Below, one piece after another: positions 10,117-20,702 of a stretch of 64,000 bases of DNA. Source of the DNA: Camillea tinctor (Eukaryota; Ascomycota; Sordariomycetes; Xylariales; Xylariaceae); contig MU394052.1 in NCBI GenBank assembly GCA_022578605.1, forward strand, positions 930,001-994,000, read 5' to 3'. Below the pieces are notes generated by a model, which was not told where the DNA came from, did no database searches, and saw only the letters and a list, made by a program, of their open reading frames with translations. A program made the position numbers and the translations under genes. Position 1 is the stretch's first letter. The number at the start of each line of letters is the position of its first letter.

Positions 10117-12341
10117 TTAAACCTTTCCTGAGTCTTCCTTGAGTGGCACAATACGGTTGAGCACCACCTTATCATCTGTCGTGTCCGAATCTACAGCCTG
10201 TAGAGAATATCAAAGTTAGTCGAGTAAAATAGTGAAAGGGGATGAAAGGAGTTCACTCACAAAATAGGCTATCCGCATAGCCTGGAACCGAACGCTCTCG
10301 ACGCCACACTTGCCCTTCTCCTCTACCCCCTCCGGCCAGGGTGCTCTGCTTCTGACCTCTTCGAATCCAGGCTCTATCAAGGCTTCCGTGTAGACAGTCT
10401 CGCTGTCAGGGTTGATGTCGTTTAGGAATCCACCCTCAACGCTAGAGGGATCCTCTGATTTAAATAGAGGATCGTGGATTCGGACCTCGAGTTTCCGAGA
10501 ACCATCCGGAACCCACTGGATGTAGGTCTTCGGTCGCTTTCCTTCTTTGTCAAAGACAGCGCGCACCTCTGTGATCTTGCCGTCCGCATCCTTCGTGAAT
10601 GAGGTCGCCTTGATGGGATACGGCGCTTGCAAGAGACCCACTGTCTTGCCGGGGGCTAGACGGAAATAGCCCTTGCTATCGGTATCACGGAAGTCAGAGC
10701 GATCGATAAAGACGGTCTTCGTCATGCGGAATGAGTGAGATCCGAAGTCGGGGTTCTTCGGTGAGAAAGGCACGGTGAGTTCCACCTGGCTAGGATCTAA
10801 CGATTCGAAATCTTCGATCACGACAGGAAGGGGGTCAAGCACAAGCATGAGTCGCGGCACTGTGGTCTCGAGATAACGGCGGACCGATTGCTCAAACCGT
10901 TTTATCTGGATAATCGCTCCGGTCGTGGTTACGCCGAGCTCGTTAACAAAAGAGAGAATGGCTCCAGGTGGGATTCCACGACGGCGCAGCGCGATCAGGG
11001 TATATAGACGCGGATCATCCCAGCCACGAACATAGTTTCCATCAACTAGTTTCTTGAGCGACCTCTTGCTCATAATGGTGCCAGTGACACTCAGACGACC
11101 TAAGTTCCGCATTAGCCCGTCCACACGCGCATGAGTAGTTAGACAAGCACAGCGTTTCGGCTCTTACCATATTCTCGCTGCATAGGCTCGTAAATGCCCA
11201 GAGCTGAATTCAGCCACTCGTAACTCTCCCTCGACATAACAAACTCGGTCGTGCAGAGACTGTGTGTAATGGACTCGATACTATCACATATACAGTGAGC
11301 AAAGTCGTAAGTAGGGTAAATCTTCCACTGGTCCTTGGTGCGGTGGTGAGCCTTCTTCAACACACGGTACGCGGCTAAATCCCACATCTGGGGGTTCGGG
11401 TTCTCAATGTCTTGCTTCATGCGCAAAAAAGCTTTCTGGGGCTCGTATTTTCCATCCCGCATATCTCGAAACTTCTGCAGATTGGTTTCGACGTCCTGGT
11501 TCGCATGTTCACAGCGATATCTCGGGCTAGAGCCGCGCTCTCCACCACGCTGGAGCTTGATCTCGGTATCGTTGCAGTGACAGACGTATGCCTTTCCGAG
11601 TCCGATAAGCTTCTCGGCAAGATCGTATAGTTTTTGGAAGTTATCGCTCGAATAGGTAACCGCATAGGGAGTGAATCCTGTCGCAAATTATAAGTATTAA
11701 GAAAGGTAGGGCTGGAGGCGTCAAAGAAAAGTTCACGGACCGAGCCATCGAATAATATCCTCTATAGCTGTAAAGTACTGCTCTTCCTCGGCTTCGGGGT
11801 TCGTATCGTCAAATCTAAGGGGTTAGCGGTTGTGTCTGCTGGGAGACGGCACTATGGGGCCTATGAATACCTTAGGTACTGCCACGCTGGTTAGCATCTT
11901 ATATCTCGCTATTCGTGATGTGCACCTCACCGTCTTGCCACCGTAATGTCGTGCAAACCCGAAATTGACGGCGATGGCTTTCGCATGTCCCATGTGGAGA
12001 TAGCCGTTGGGCTCTGGCGGGAATCGAGTTATAGGCACAACGGGTCGTTCCTGGTAGACAGAGGCGAGAAATCCCTGCTTGAACATGGCATCGGGATCGA
12101 GCTGAGGCTCAGGTTCGGCCTTGGAAGCGGCGCCGGACTGAGCAGACGAGGCGTTCGCTGGCGACTCGGGCTTTTGGGCGGAGGCTGATGCCGGTGCTGA
12201 TTCCTTGGCCTCCTTTGCACGCGCCGTGGCGGCCTTCTTAGCTCGCTTCTGCATTCTTTTCTTCAATTCATTCTTCGACACCATCTCTCCCGTCTCCTCG
12301 TCAAGCTGGAGCTTGGCGAGCTGGGCCGTTGCGTCCGCCAT
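10117..12341 (-). CDS. GLN4: Glutaminyl-tRNA synthetase, cytosolic (six exons)
   Basis: The enzyme charges tRNA-Gln with glutamine using ATP in the cytosol. I reconstruct six exons: 12341-11931, 11878-11871, 11814-11741, 11677-11168, 11099-10261 and 10197-10117, giving 640 residues in one continuous frame. The N-terminus is Lys/Ala-rich (about 1-85). The class I HIGH motif is HMGH at residues 116-119 in [16 protein letters not shown]. The active-site block [13 protein letters not shown] follows at about 139. The KMSKS-equivalent is IMSKR (343-347). The beta-barrel anticodon-binding domains fill the C-terminal half (for example [18 protein letters not shown]). Exon 2 is only 8 nt and encodes Tyr-Leu-Arg across a splice; without it the protein loses one residue in the conserved G-x-C/T-Y-L-R-F stretch. 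All introns are GT-AG, 52-68 nt. The protein is shorter than the yeast enzyme, mainly because it lacks the long N-terminal appendage. GlnRS is preferred over GluRS because of the overall match to eukaryotic GlnRS. Confidence 0.93.
11871..11878 (-). other. GLN4: 8-nt microexon of the glutaminyl-tRNA synthetase gene
   Basis: Read on the minus strand, an acceptor (branch GCTAAC, then GTGGCAG) is followed by TACCTAAG and then a donor GTATTC. The eight bases add Tyr-Leu and the first two bases of Arg, so the junctions read ...[13 protein letters not shown], the expected residues for eukaryotic GlnRS. The flanking introns are 52 nt (11930-11879) and 56 nt (11870-11815), both with CTAAC branch sites. 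The alternative, one 111-nt intron with a poor GTGCAC donor, keeps the frame but yields GGKTVRFDD, one residue short. Confidence 0.82.
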
Positions 12342-15300
12342 GTTGAGATGTTGTTCAAGGAGCGGGGCAGTTTGGAATAGCTTCGCAAGAGAGTAGTTGA
12401 AAGATAACTCTTTCGAATCACCAAATATGTTTTATTTTTAATTTTCGCCCAAGCAGTGAACTTGATACTTATCCCTCGTCTCAGAGTGTAGCAATCAGAA
12501 GAAGTGACTCATTCTACGGAGTTGGATTTATTTGAAAATCAATATCAATGAGAGGGAAACAGAACGGGTTGAGGTACTGCGATAAGATAAAGATAAGACG
12601 CGGGGCATTGAAACTTACACTGTCGGTATTGTGTGTAGTGTAAAAAATTAGTGGCCTGTGCGCTAATACACCTTAAGACAGAGTCATGTTATTAATCATA
12701 TGAAGTCCATATAGCACTTTTATTTGGGTTCCTACTATCAATCTATCTAACCTACTATGTTTATTGATCTAGATCACCTAGGAGGTAGTAGTTGATATGG
12801 GGTACATCGAAACCCTTATATTGCCCCTTAGACCTACATAATCTTTGTCTAACACCACGTCTCAGGGTAACTTGTATATATATAAAACATTGGGCAATTG
12901 AATTCAGGTAAGAATGAAATGAGTCAAGTCCCCCTAATATCAGCTTTATCGTGTAAGTCTGGTTATTGTATGCACGATTCCGAACCATCCTAACTAGGAT
13001 ATGCATATATGTAATAAGTAGCCTATAATAGGTTTATTATTCGAAGCATACATGCGTACGTACGAAGTACATACGAATTAATTTACCTGCATTTACACTA
13101 AAACCGCACTGGATATTGCAGACATCTTTAACGGCTGCAGCTTAGGTGTTTTTATTTATATTTTATTTTGTTTATTTGTTTTTCGCCCCCCCTCTTTCCA
13201 AGGGATACAAGACCAAGGATCCAGGTTGGAATCTCAACTGCAAAATCAAGAATATAGTTTCATGCAATTTCGAGATTGAACTTGCTTAGGTCCCCCAAAG
13301 GCGACAACCCTGGGAAAGCTATGTGAGTGCGTCCATACAACATTACTCTAGAAAACATGGTTGGGATACAGAATAAGGTTATCACATGCACAATTGCTTT
13401 ATTAACCAGCCAAGGGGAAGGGCTCGTGGTTCAAAGAAGAGGTCAATGTTGCTATTGCTTTCAAGTTCCTGCTCCCTTCCCTACCTGCTCCCATGATACA
13501 ATGCTTGCGTCTTACCTTACCCCCTTGCTGGGTCTGAGTTGGTCTTGTGACATGTACTGGGTGATGTTTCCCTCTGCAATCACTTTTGGGTTTACATCTC
13601 GCTGCGGCTCTCGTATTATCCACCTGATTTCAGGAGAAAGGTTGGTCTAGGGGTCTAGGGGTCTAGGTTAGGTCTAAGTCATCTAGACCCGGGGGCTCGT
13701 GTTCACGGGCCTATTTTCTGTTCCGGGTAGGTAAAAAGCAAACTCTTCTCGACTATGTACAAATTTCCCATAGTTTGTATATTTTCTATTCATAGGCGTG
13801 ATTTTTCTATTAATGGAACTTTTTGGAGACACCCAAATCAGGATCTTCCCAGCGCATAGACGCCTCTAAATGCATACACGGAGGAGAAGTATACTCTTAT
13901 CGAGACGCATTCATTCTTTTTTTGCTTTCTTTTCTTCTTTCCCTTCTCCTTTTCTCTTTTTCTTTCCTTTTCTCTCTTTCTTTCCTTTTTAGCGGGCTTA
14001 GGTTACGGGTTACGGGTCGAGTTACCGGTGCATTAGTGGATCCGACGCGATCTCGAGCGCAGCCCGACTTCAACTCGGTGGATTGTGGATTGCCCTGCTC
14101 CTAGTGCCATTTTATTGAATTCTTGAGATTGACAATATGCAAGTTAGTGATGTTGTCGGTGGAACACTAAATAGCAGTCACATTTATTTAGTCATATCAC
14201 ATAGATCTGTCTGCTGGGGAGATTTGACAGTTTCTTTTTTTCCAACTTCAGCCAAGCTGAGACAAGTCGATCGGCAGCTTTACCAACTTTTATTCCTTCC
14301 CGTCTATCACGGAATAAACACCCAGCGGGAGCGATCCCATCCCAATGTCTGCCGAGAGAATCTTAAGGCCTTATTACCCTTGATGTTACATCGTCGAGTG
14401 CCAATATGCTGACGTTAGCTCATAAAAATAAAAAATAAATAAAAAAATCAGGCATGATGACTAGAAGGGCGATAAAGTGGTAAGAAGTAAAGTTGTTTCA
14501 GTGCTCTGCAACCAATCCTTTCTTTGTGCTGGCATTTATTTGAGCATACCTACACTAGTAGCACAAAAAAGGATTCGATCTAGATTACTAGGTACTACAG
14601 ATTTTTACTAGGATGTGAGAAGAATAAGAAGAAAAAAGGAAAAGAGAAAAGAAAAAAGCAGAGCCGAAATCCACTCTTGCACAGACAATCGGTAGAAGCC
14701 GCCCAAAGTCATGACGTAGGAGACACAACATCCTGGATGCTACGTCCTGTCACATCGTGTGCCTCAACAACAGCTTCTTGGCCGCATTGATACCGAATGT
14801 ACCACGGATTGAGTCACCTGGATACTTACCATGTACGTGCTCAAGCTGATGAAGACAATGACAGCGATTGTTGATGTTGTTGAGCAAAAAAAGGAAAGGG
14901 TCCCGTTCAGGGGGGAGCAGCAGGAGGAGCAGGTCTGCATGATGATGATGATGATAATGATGATGGTTATTATTTTTGTTATTATTTTTTGGTTTTGCAG
15001 CGTCATTTATAGTGTACAACAACAGATTGAAATTGAACAACGTAATAGGTTAATAGAACCTGCAGGATCAATTGTGGTCCCAAGAGCTGAGTTGTTGGAG
15101 ATGGTGGATAGCACGGCAAAAGAAATAGTTGGTGGAAGTGGAATGGCAACAAGTAGTATGGTGTAAGAAAAAAAAAAAGGACAGAAAGTTTCTGCATCAT
15201 TTATTTAATAAGATAGACAACGGAGACGGGACCTGACACCACGAAAGCATGTACATAATCGAGCCGATCTTGACGGAAAGCCCACCCCTGACCGACCATA

Positions 15301-17033
15301 TGTACGGGATTTGGCCCCGTAGTGGATTGGGTATTATACTAGTAGTGGTTGGGCTAGCTCAGAAACCTTGTGGGGGTAGGCTTAACAAGTCTAACCAGAC
15401 CCAAAAGGAAAGAACAAAGCCCGTCGATCAACGAACGACCTTATCTACATAGTTGTAGGTAGTACGTACATACCATTCTAATATAGTGTGCACTATAGGT
15501 AGTAGACTTCCTATAAACGTCTGGCTACATAGAGATAGAAACAACAGTAGTGTAGTCTAACCTACAATGGTTTGCTTCTTGTTTTCTTATCTTCATGTTT
15601 TTTTTTTTTTTTTTTTTGCATATATTGTTGGCGTTAAATTCCCTTAGCTATTGGAAGGTTGGATATCTAGTGTATCTCTAATACCCGTACGGAGTACGTA
15701 CTAGTCAGATAAGCTCAAGGTTTATCACCTGCCAACCTATGTACACGAACAGACCGAACAGACTGACAAACATAACGCAAAAGCCAAATTAAGTTTAGGC
15801 CAATCCACCTAGACGCTGTCTGCTGCGTTCCACCCTTCCAGGTACGACAACTTTACCTAACCACCACCACTAGTACTACTACACTACTACCATCATCATC
15901 AGTTAATGCTTGTTGTTCTCCCTCTCCTTCTCCCTACCATCCCTTCATTTTGAGGTCTCCTCTCCCTTCTCCATCATTATTCATACATACTACATACCTA
16001 CCTACCGACACTACGCAACATTAGACAACAATAATAATTTACACTAGCATACATACCATACCATACCAGTACCATACCACCACATTTTACCCCATCTGCC
16101 AGCAACCAGACAAAATATAACTTTTTAACCAAGCACACTTCTTTTTTTCGGTTCCCTCTCTGACATCCCTGTCTTTTTGGGTCCCAGAGCCCAAAAGTCT
16201 CGACCTTTTTTCTCCACCTCCGCTAGTTTTTATCTTTTTCTTTTATAACCGTTGCCAAGTGAATTTATTTTTTTACTGCATGATACAAGGATCACGACTT
16301 GGGTCTCCAGTTTATTCACGATGGAAAATTAATTGCGGTCTGTTGATTGATCGATCGAGTCGGTTGCCGCAAGTCTTGTGGACAATCTCTTTTTTTTCTG
16401 TCTCGCTGCTTTGCTTTTGCTTCTCGCGTTCTGCGTCTTGCGTCTTGCGTCTAACCTAACCTAGCCTACATCTATCTCTTGGATCTTTTTTGTTTGCTTA
16501 TCATGGCTGTTGTTGCTTCTGGATGATAATAACAACTCTAACCTATACCTCTTTTGATTTGGTCTTATACACACACTTACACTTATACTTACACCTACAC
16601 TTACACCTACACTTATACCTACACTTACACCACACCATCACCATAAACCATCATGTCTTCTCCATCATCCTCTTCCTCTCTTCTTTCTTTCTAATTTCCC
16701 CCCTCCCGTTCTAAATATACCGGTTCACATTATTTACCTACCTAACTTGGTTCGTTCATCATATAATCTTCTCCGTCCCGGGCTACTGCCACTGCCACTG
16801 CCACTACCACGTCCCACTACCGACAGGCCGGTCCACTGCCTTGGTTTAACCCAGTCTAACCTTGTTCGCCTCGTCATATTACACAGCTGAAATTACCCAC
16901 GGCGAACACGAGATTCCCTAAGCGATAGCACTTAACAGGCACTTGAACAGGCACTTAGACAGGCTACGCATACACTACAATACGCTACAGTTACACACTA
17001 ATACTCCGTAGACGGTGGCCAGAAAAGAGAAAG
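12342..17033. other. 4.7 kb divergent spacer with long pyrimidine-rich leader
   Basis: This spacer separates two divergent genes. I see no supported gene. Short frames around 13327-13650, 14137-14412 and 14831-15166 have no known domain; the last one encodes mostly Met/Ile from ATG/ATT microsatellites. Near the plus-strand gene (about 15850-17033) the sequence becomes C/T-rich with ACACTT-type repeats and CCACTG repeats, which is typical of a long fungal promoter and 5' leader. Copies of GTACGGAGTAC (15687) and TACTCCGTA (17002) occur; the latter is 24 bases before the start codon. Confidence 0.5.
16571..16632 (+). repeat. ACACTT/ACACCT tandem repeat in a 5' leader
   Basis: About ten imperfect six-base units (ACACTT, ATACTT, ACACCT) lie some 400 bases before the start of the 1222-residue gene. 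This is a simple repeat inside a pyrimidine-rich promoter or leader. Confidence 0.75.
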
Positions 17034-20000
17034 ATGGGTATCACCTACGGTGAGGTTGCGCAGTCCGATCACGACGATGATCGAAATGACGCTCCGTCGC
17101 CGTCCTTATCTCTGTCTCCCGCACCCTCGTCCTCGCCAATGCCTTTCCTCCACACTGCCGGATCGACCTTTACGCCGTTATCCATGGACAGTGAATCCTA
17201 TCCTGGGCTCGGTGAACGAGAAAAGGACGTATTAGTTAGTCCTTCCGACAGCGTTGCAGGAGGTAAAGGCACAGGCATAGGCACGGCCACAGCCAAGGCC
17301 CGCCTCAGCATCGGCAGCATGGTCCAATCGCTATCTCCGGCACGAGCCACCAATCTCGTCAAACGAAATAGCCAAAGCGACTATGATCTGCTATCTCCTG
17401 GTGATGATCCATCTTCCACTTCTTCGAGTCCAGCTCCAGACAACGACACCCGTACACCTTTGAGTCAAACACAAGCACAAGCACAACCTCAACCTCAACC
17501 TCAACCTCAACCCGACGCGCAAAGAAACTTTGCGTCTAATACATCTGATTATCCACAGCGCTCAGGGGTTCTGCCGGAGAACTCTCCCCACCCGTCCGTC
17601 GTCCCACAGCCTCTCGTAGTAGTGAAGCCGAGGCCCATCGTGCGCACTGCCTCCACTAGTAGCGTCTCGCTCCGACACCCTGCACCAGATCTGCCCACTC
17701 GCTCGTCGTCTCGTGCGAGCAACATCGCTCAACTTGAGGCTACCGCTGAACAGCTGTCCTTAACCTCTTCCATCGAGGACGCTATTCGCGACCTGCACGA
17801 AGAGCAAAAACGCAACGACAGTCGACGATCATCAATCCTCGCTGCCTCCATAGGACCCATTCCCGAGACTGGCGAGCCCGTTTCGTTTCCCATCACGAGA
17901 CAGATTTCTGCTACTAGCTCAATACTCGATACGAACAGCGCAGCCCGCTTTGGTGGTTACTCTCCCGCAGGTTACGTTCTGTCGCCCACTCACTCACTGC
18001 GCTCAACCCCTTCTCGATTACGATCCGGTTCGACCGGACTTTCCAAGGCTGAGTCGGACATTGACAACTTTATATCACGACACGGCCCAGGGAAAAGCTC
18101 TGTTCGGAGTGTCAGGTCTGCTAGTAAACCTACCTTGATGAACATCGACGAAATGGAGCCCACAACCCTTACTTCCGCAGCCATGGATGAGGCAGACAAG
18201 CTGGCAGAGAAGCCAGAGGCGGATGAAAGGCTCCAAATTCCACATTTAGAAGATGTCGACCTCACTCCGAATGCGGACCAGTATAACCACATGGCGCAGG
18301 CTAATGATTATTGGAACCAAGCGGTTGCTGACCCCCATCAAGCTCAAAATCATGACAATAACCGATCGAATTCTCCTGCAAGATCCGATGGCACGTTTGA
18401 GCAGGCAGAGAAAGCATTTGCGAACTTCGATGGTGCCCATTGCTCCCCGGATGTCGACCTCGACGATTCTATTCACTTTTCTACGATTTTTGCATCAACG
18501 CAGCACAACCCGGAAGAGCCGTTTTGGCCATCCTTCAGCCAAGATCCACCGGCTGGAGAACAGCCACGAGACCCTTCGAGGCCCATTATATCACGGCCAA
18601 TTGGCCCACCAACTGTGAGGCCGACGTCATACATGGACCCCGAAACGGGAAAAAACATGCTTTTCTATCCCGCGCGAGTGCCGATGATGCTCAATCTCCC
18701 GCAAAAGTTGTCTAAGAAACCCAAGGCCGAAGTCCGAAACGACCGGAGATCACAAGTCTTGACCTCTTTGCCGGAAGCTAACCGCCCATCTCGTGCTTCT
18801 TGGTTGCCGGAATTTGTGCCTGAGCCTCTTATGAATCCTCTCGGGTCCATGGCTGGTAGCTCAACTAGTGCTCCTGCAGTCGCCGACACTGCGTTGCCAA
18901 ATCACTCAGCAGAGGGGGGCCAGCATGGATCGGCACCTCTCGGTGAAGAAGCACGCAAGACTCAGGCAGAGCCTGACAAGCGCAAATCACGATTAGCTGG
19001 TCTCGATGGTCTCCCTCCCCAACTTCGTGCCAGCGCTTTCTTCGATCTACCTTCCGAATCCCCTGCCATCCAGCTCAAAGATGGTTCTGCAATGGCAACC
19101 CTCGAGAGCATCCTAGATGCTTCCGCAAAAGCACCGGTGTCTGCTTTCACCGATCATACATTCGCGGGTACCTTAGGGTCAGAGATCTATGGTGCTGATC
19201 AGAAACGTAAATCTCATCTCAAGCACCCTAGCACATCCACTGTGGTTGAGCCCAAGAAACGAAGCTCTTTTCTGCACCTTCGAAAACATAGCGCTCTCAG
19301 TCGAACCTCGAACTCCCAGGATGAGCGGCGGGATACTATTACTGGTGTCGCAAGCTCTGGAAATGCCGAGGGGAGAGATGAAGAGAGGGAGCATTTATCT
19401 GGCTCTGTCGATGGCGAGCAATCTCCAGAGGAAGAAGCCGAGGGCGAAGAGGAACCAGTTTACAATGGACCACCTACTACTCTTTTGGCCGAACTCCAAA
19501 TCCGAAAGCAACAACAGAAACTGCGAACTCGGCCCATCGCTAGCGCGTATCCCAATGGTATGCATTCGACGCTCTTGGAAATGGACACGGTAGCCGAGAT
19601 CGAACGTAAAGCACGCAAAGGCAAGAAGGTAAACCTTGCCTGGGAAGGTCCTAGCACAAACGGAGGCGATGAATCCGACGATGAAGACACCCCATTAGGC
19701 CTATTGCTTGCGATAAAGGGACCAGCGAATGGCCTCGTATCCCTTGCGGATATCAATAGACCACCAGGCTTGATGGAACGTCGCGATATGGAAGATAATG
19801 AGCCTCTAAGCGTTCGGCGCAGCCGCCTTCAGGGGAGAGAAACAGGTCCGATCAAGAGAATAAATATGGCCCAAGGCCTATATATGAGTGGAGCTTCGGG
19901 TCCTCAAGTGCGGGTACAGGTGTCTGAAGAAGATGATGATGTCGAGGGGGAAACGCTAGGGGAGCGCATGCGCCGCTTGAGAGCCCAGGAAGAAGGCGAC

Positions 20001-20702
20001 AACCCTCTCCCTCGTGCACGACCGGTTAGTTCCTCGTTTTCCGCTGAAATGTTGACTCAGTTGGGAGATGCCTTCAAGGATGAGGAAGCCGAAACCAAAG
20101 ACAACGACAAAGCGAAGTCGCAAGCTGGGGAAGAAGAAACATTAGGCCAACGACGCCGACGTCTGCAAGCGGAACGAGAAGCCAAGGAGCGCGAGGCTGG
20201 ATTACTGCTCCCAGGTAGCCGTCTTGGTGACGCACCTAAATTGAACACGAGACACTCTCTCGCGGATATTTTGGGTTCGCGTGGCTCGAGAACCCTTTTG
20301 AGTGATCCAAGAGCCGAGGCTAAAAGAGCAAGAGATGAGGAGGCTGCTCGCTATAGGCGTGATCAGGAACAAAAGATGGCAGTTTTACGCAGTCAGCTAC
20401 CTGCTACTCTAAGCACGCCAAACTTAACAAAGTCGGGAGGCTACCTGGCGGGACGGTTCAATGATGGGGCCGGTGGTGGAACAGGACAACCGCGAGCAAG
20501 CATGGCCGCAGGCGGATTTCCTGGAGATCATGGCATGTCAACTCCTGCCAGAAATAGCATGATGGGCAATGCGTTTGGTACAGGCGGTGCTATGTCTTCC
20601 TACAATATGTCTACAGGATTGGGAAACGCGTACGCTGCGCCTGTGCAACCAGCAGGCCAGATGGACAGGGTGGAGCGCTGGAGGCAGAGCGTTTTCCCCT
20701 GA
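17034..20702 (+). CDS. Large low-complexity conserved fungal protein, 1222 residues
   Basis: This is a single uninterrupted frame from MGITYGEVAQSD to RVERWRQSVFP. I do not recognise a characterised family and assign no function. The N-terminal third is Ser/Pro/Thr-rich, with a Gln-Pro run encoded by CAACCT repeats near 17487-17515. A more conserved-looking block reads LEATAEQLSLTSSIEDAIRD (about residue 230). The C-terminal third is charged and contains two copies of a short motif: ETLGERMRRLRAQEE (about 973) and ETLGQRRRRLQAERE (about 1036), with a looser relative (EPLSVRRSRLQGRE) near 923. The segment NLAWEGPSTNGGDESDDEDT with the following PLGLLLA (about 867-893) looks like another conserved block. 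No signal peptide or transmembrane helix is evident, so it is probably an intracellular scaffold; that is inference. The start is favoured because it is the first Met after a long leader with stops in this frame. Confidence 0.85.
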   Translation: MGITYGEVAQSDHDDDRNDAPSPSLSLSPAPSSSPMPFLHTAGSTFTPLSMDSESYPGLGEREKDVLVSPSDSVAGGKGTGIGTATAKARLSIGSMVQSLSPARATNLVKRNSQSDYDLLSPGDDPSSTSSSPAPDNDTRTPLSQTQAQAQPQPQPQPQPDAQRNFASNTSDYPQRSGVLPENSPHPSVVPQPLVVVKPRPIVRTASTSSVSLRHPAPDLPTRSSSRASNIAQLEATAEQLSLTSSIEDAIRDLHEEQKRNDSRRSSILAASIGPIPETGEPVSFPITRQISATSSILDTNSAARFGGYSPAGYVLSPTHSLRSTPSRLRSGSTGLSKAESDIDNFISRHGPGKSSVRSVRSASKPTLMNIDEMEPTTLTSAAMDEADKLAEKPEADERLQIPHLEDVDLTPNADQYNHMAQANDYWNQAVADPHQAQNHDNNRSNSPARSDGTFEQAEKAFANFDGAHCSPDVDLDDSIHFSTIFASTQHNPEEPFWPSFSQDPPAGEQPRDPSRPIISRPIGPPTVRPTSYMDPETGKNMLFYPARVPMMLNLPQKLSKKPKAEVRNDRRSQVLTSLPEANRPSRASWLPEFVPEPLMNPLGSMAGSSTSAPAVADTALPNHSAEGGQHGSAPLGEEARKTQAEPDKRKSRLAGLDGLPPQLRASAFFDLPSESPAIQLKDGSAMATLESILDASAKAPVSAFTDHTFAGTLGSEIYGADQKRKSHLKHPSTSTVVEPKKRSSFLHLRKHSALSRTSNSQDERRDTITGVASSGNAEGRDEEREHLSGSVDGEQSPEEEAEGEEEPVYNGPPTTLLAELQIRKQQQKLRTRPIASAYPNGMHSTLLEMDTVAEIERKARKGKKVNLAWEGPSTNGGDESDDEDTPLGLLLAIKGPANGLVSLADINRPPGLMERRDMEDNEPLSVRRSRLQGRETGPIKRINMAQGLYMSGASGPQVRVQVSEEDDDVEGETLGERMRRLRAQEEGDNPLPRARPVSSSFSAEMLTQLGDAFKDEEAETKDNDKAKSQAGEEETLGQRRRRLQAEREAKEREAGLLLPGSRLGDAPKLNTRHSLADILGSRGSRTLLSDPRAEAKRARDEEAARYRRDQEQKMAVLRSQLPATLSTPNLTKSGGYLAGRFNDGAGGGTGQPRASMAAGGFPGDHGMSTPARNSMMGNAFGTGGAMSSYNMSTGLGNAYAAPVQPAGQMDRVERWRQSVFP

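Noticed and set aside
14831..15166. Open frame with a long Met/Ile run
   Set aside because: The run is an ATG/ATT repeat, and the opposite strand also stays open as a His/Ile run, as expected of a microsatellite.
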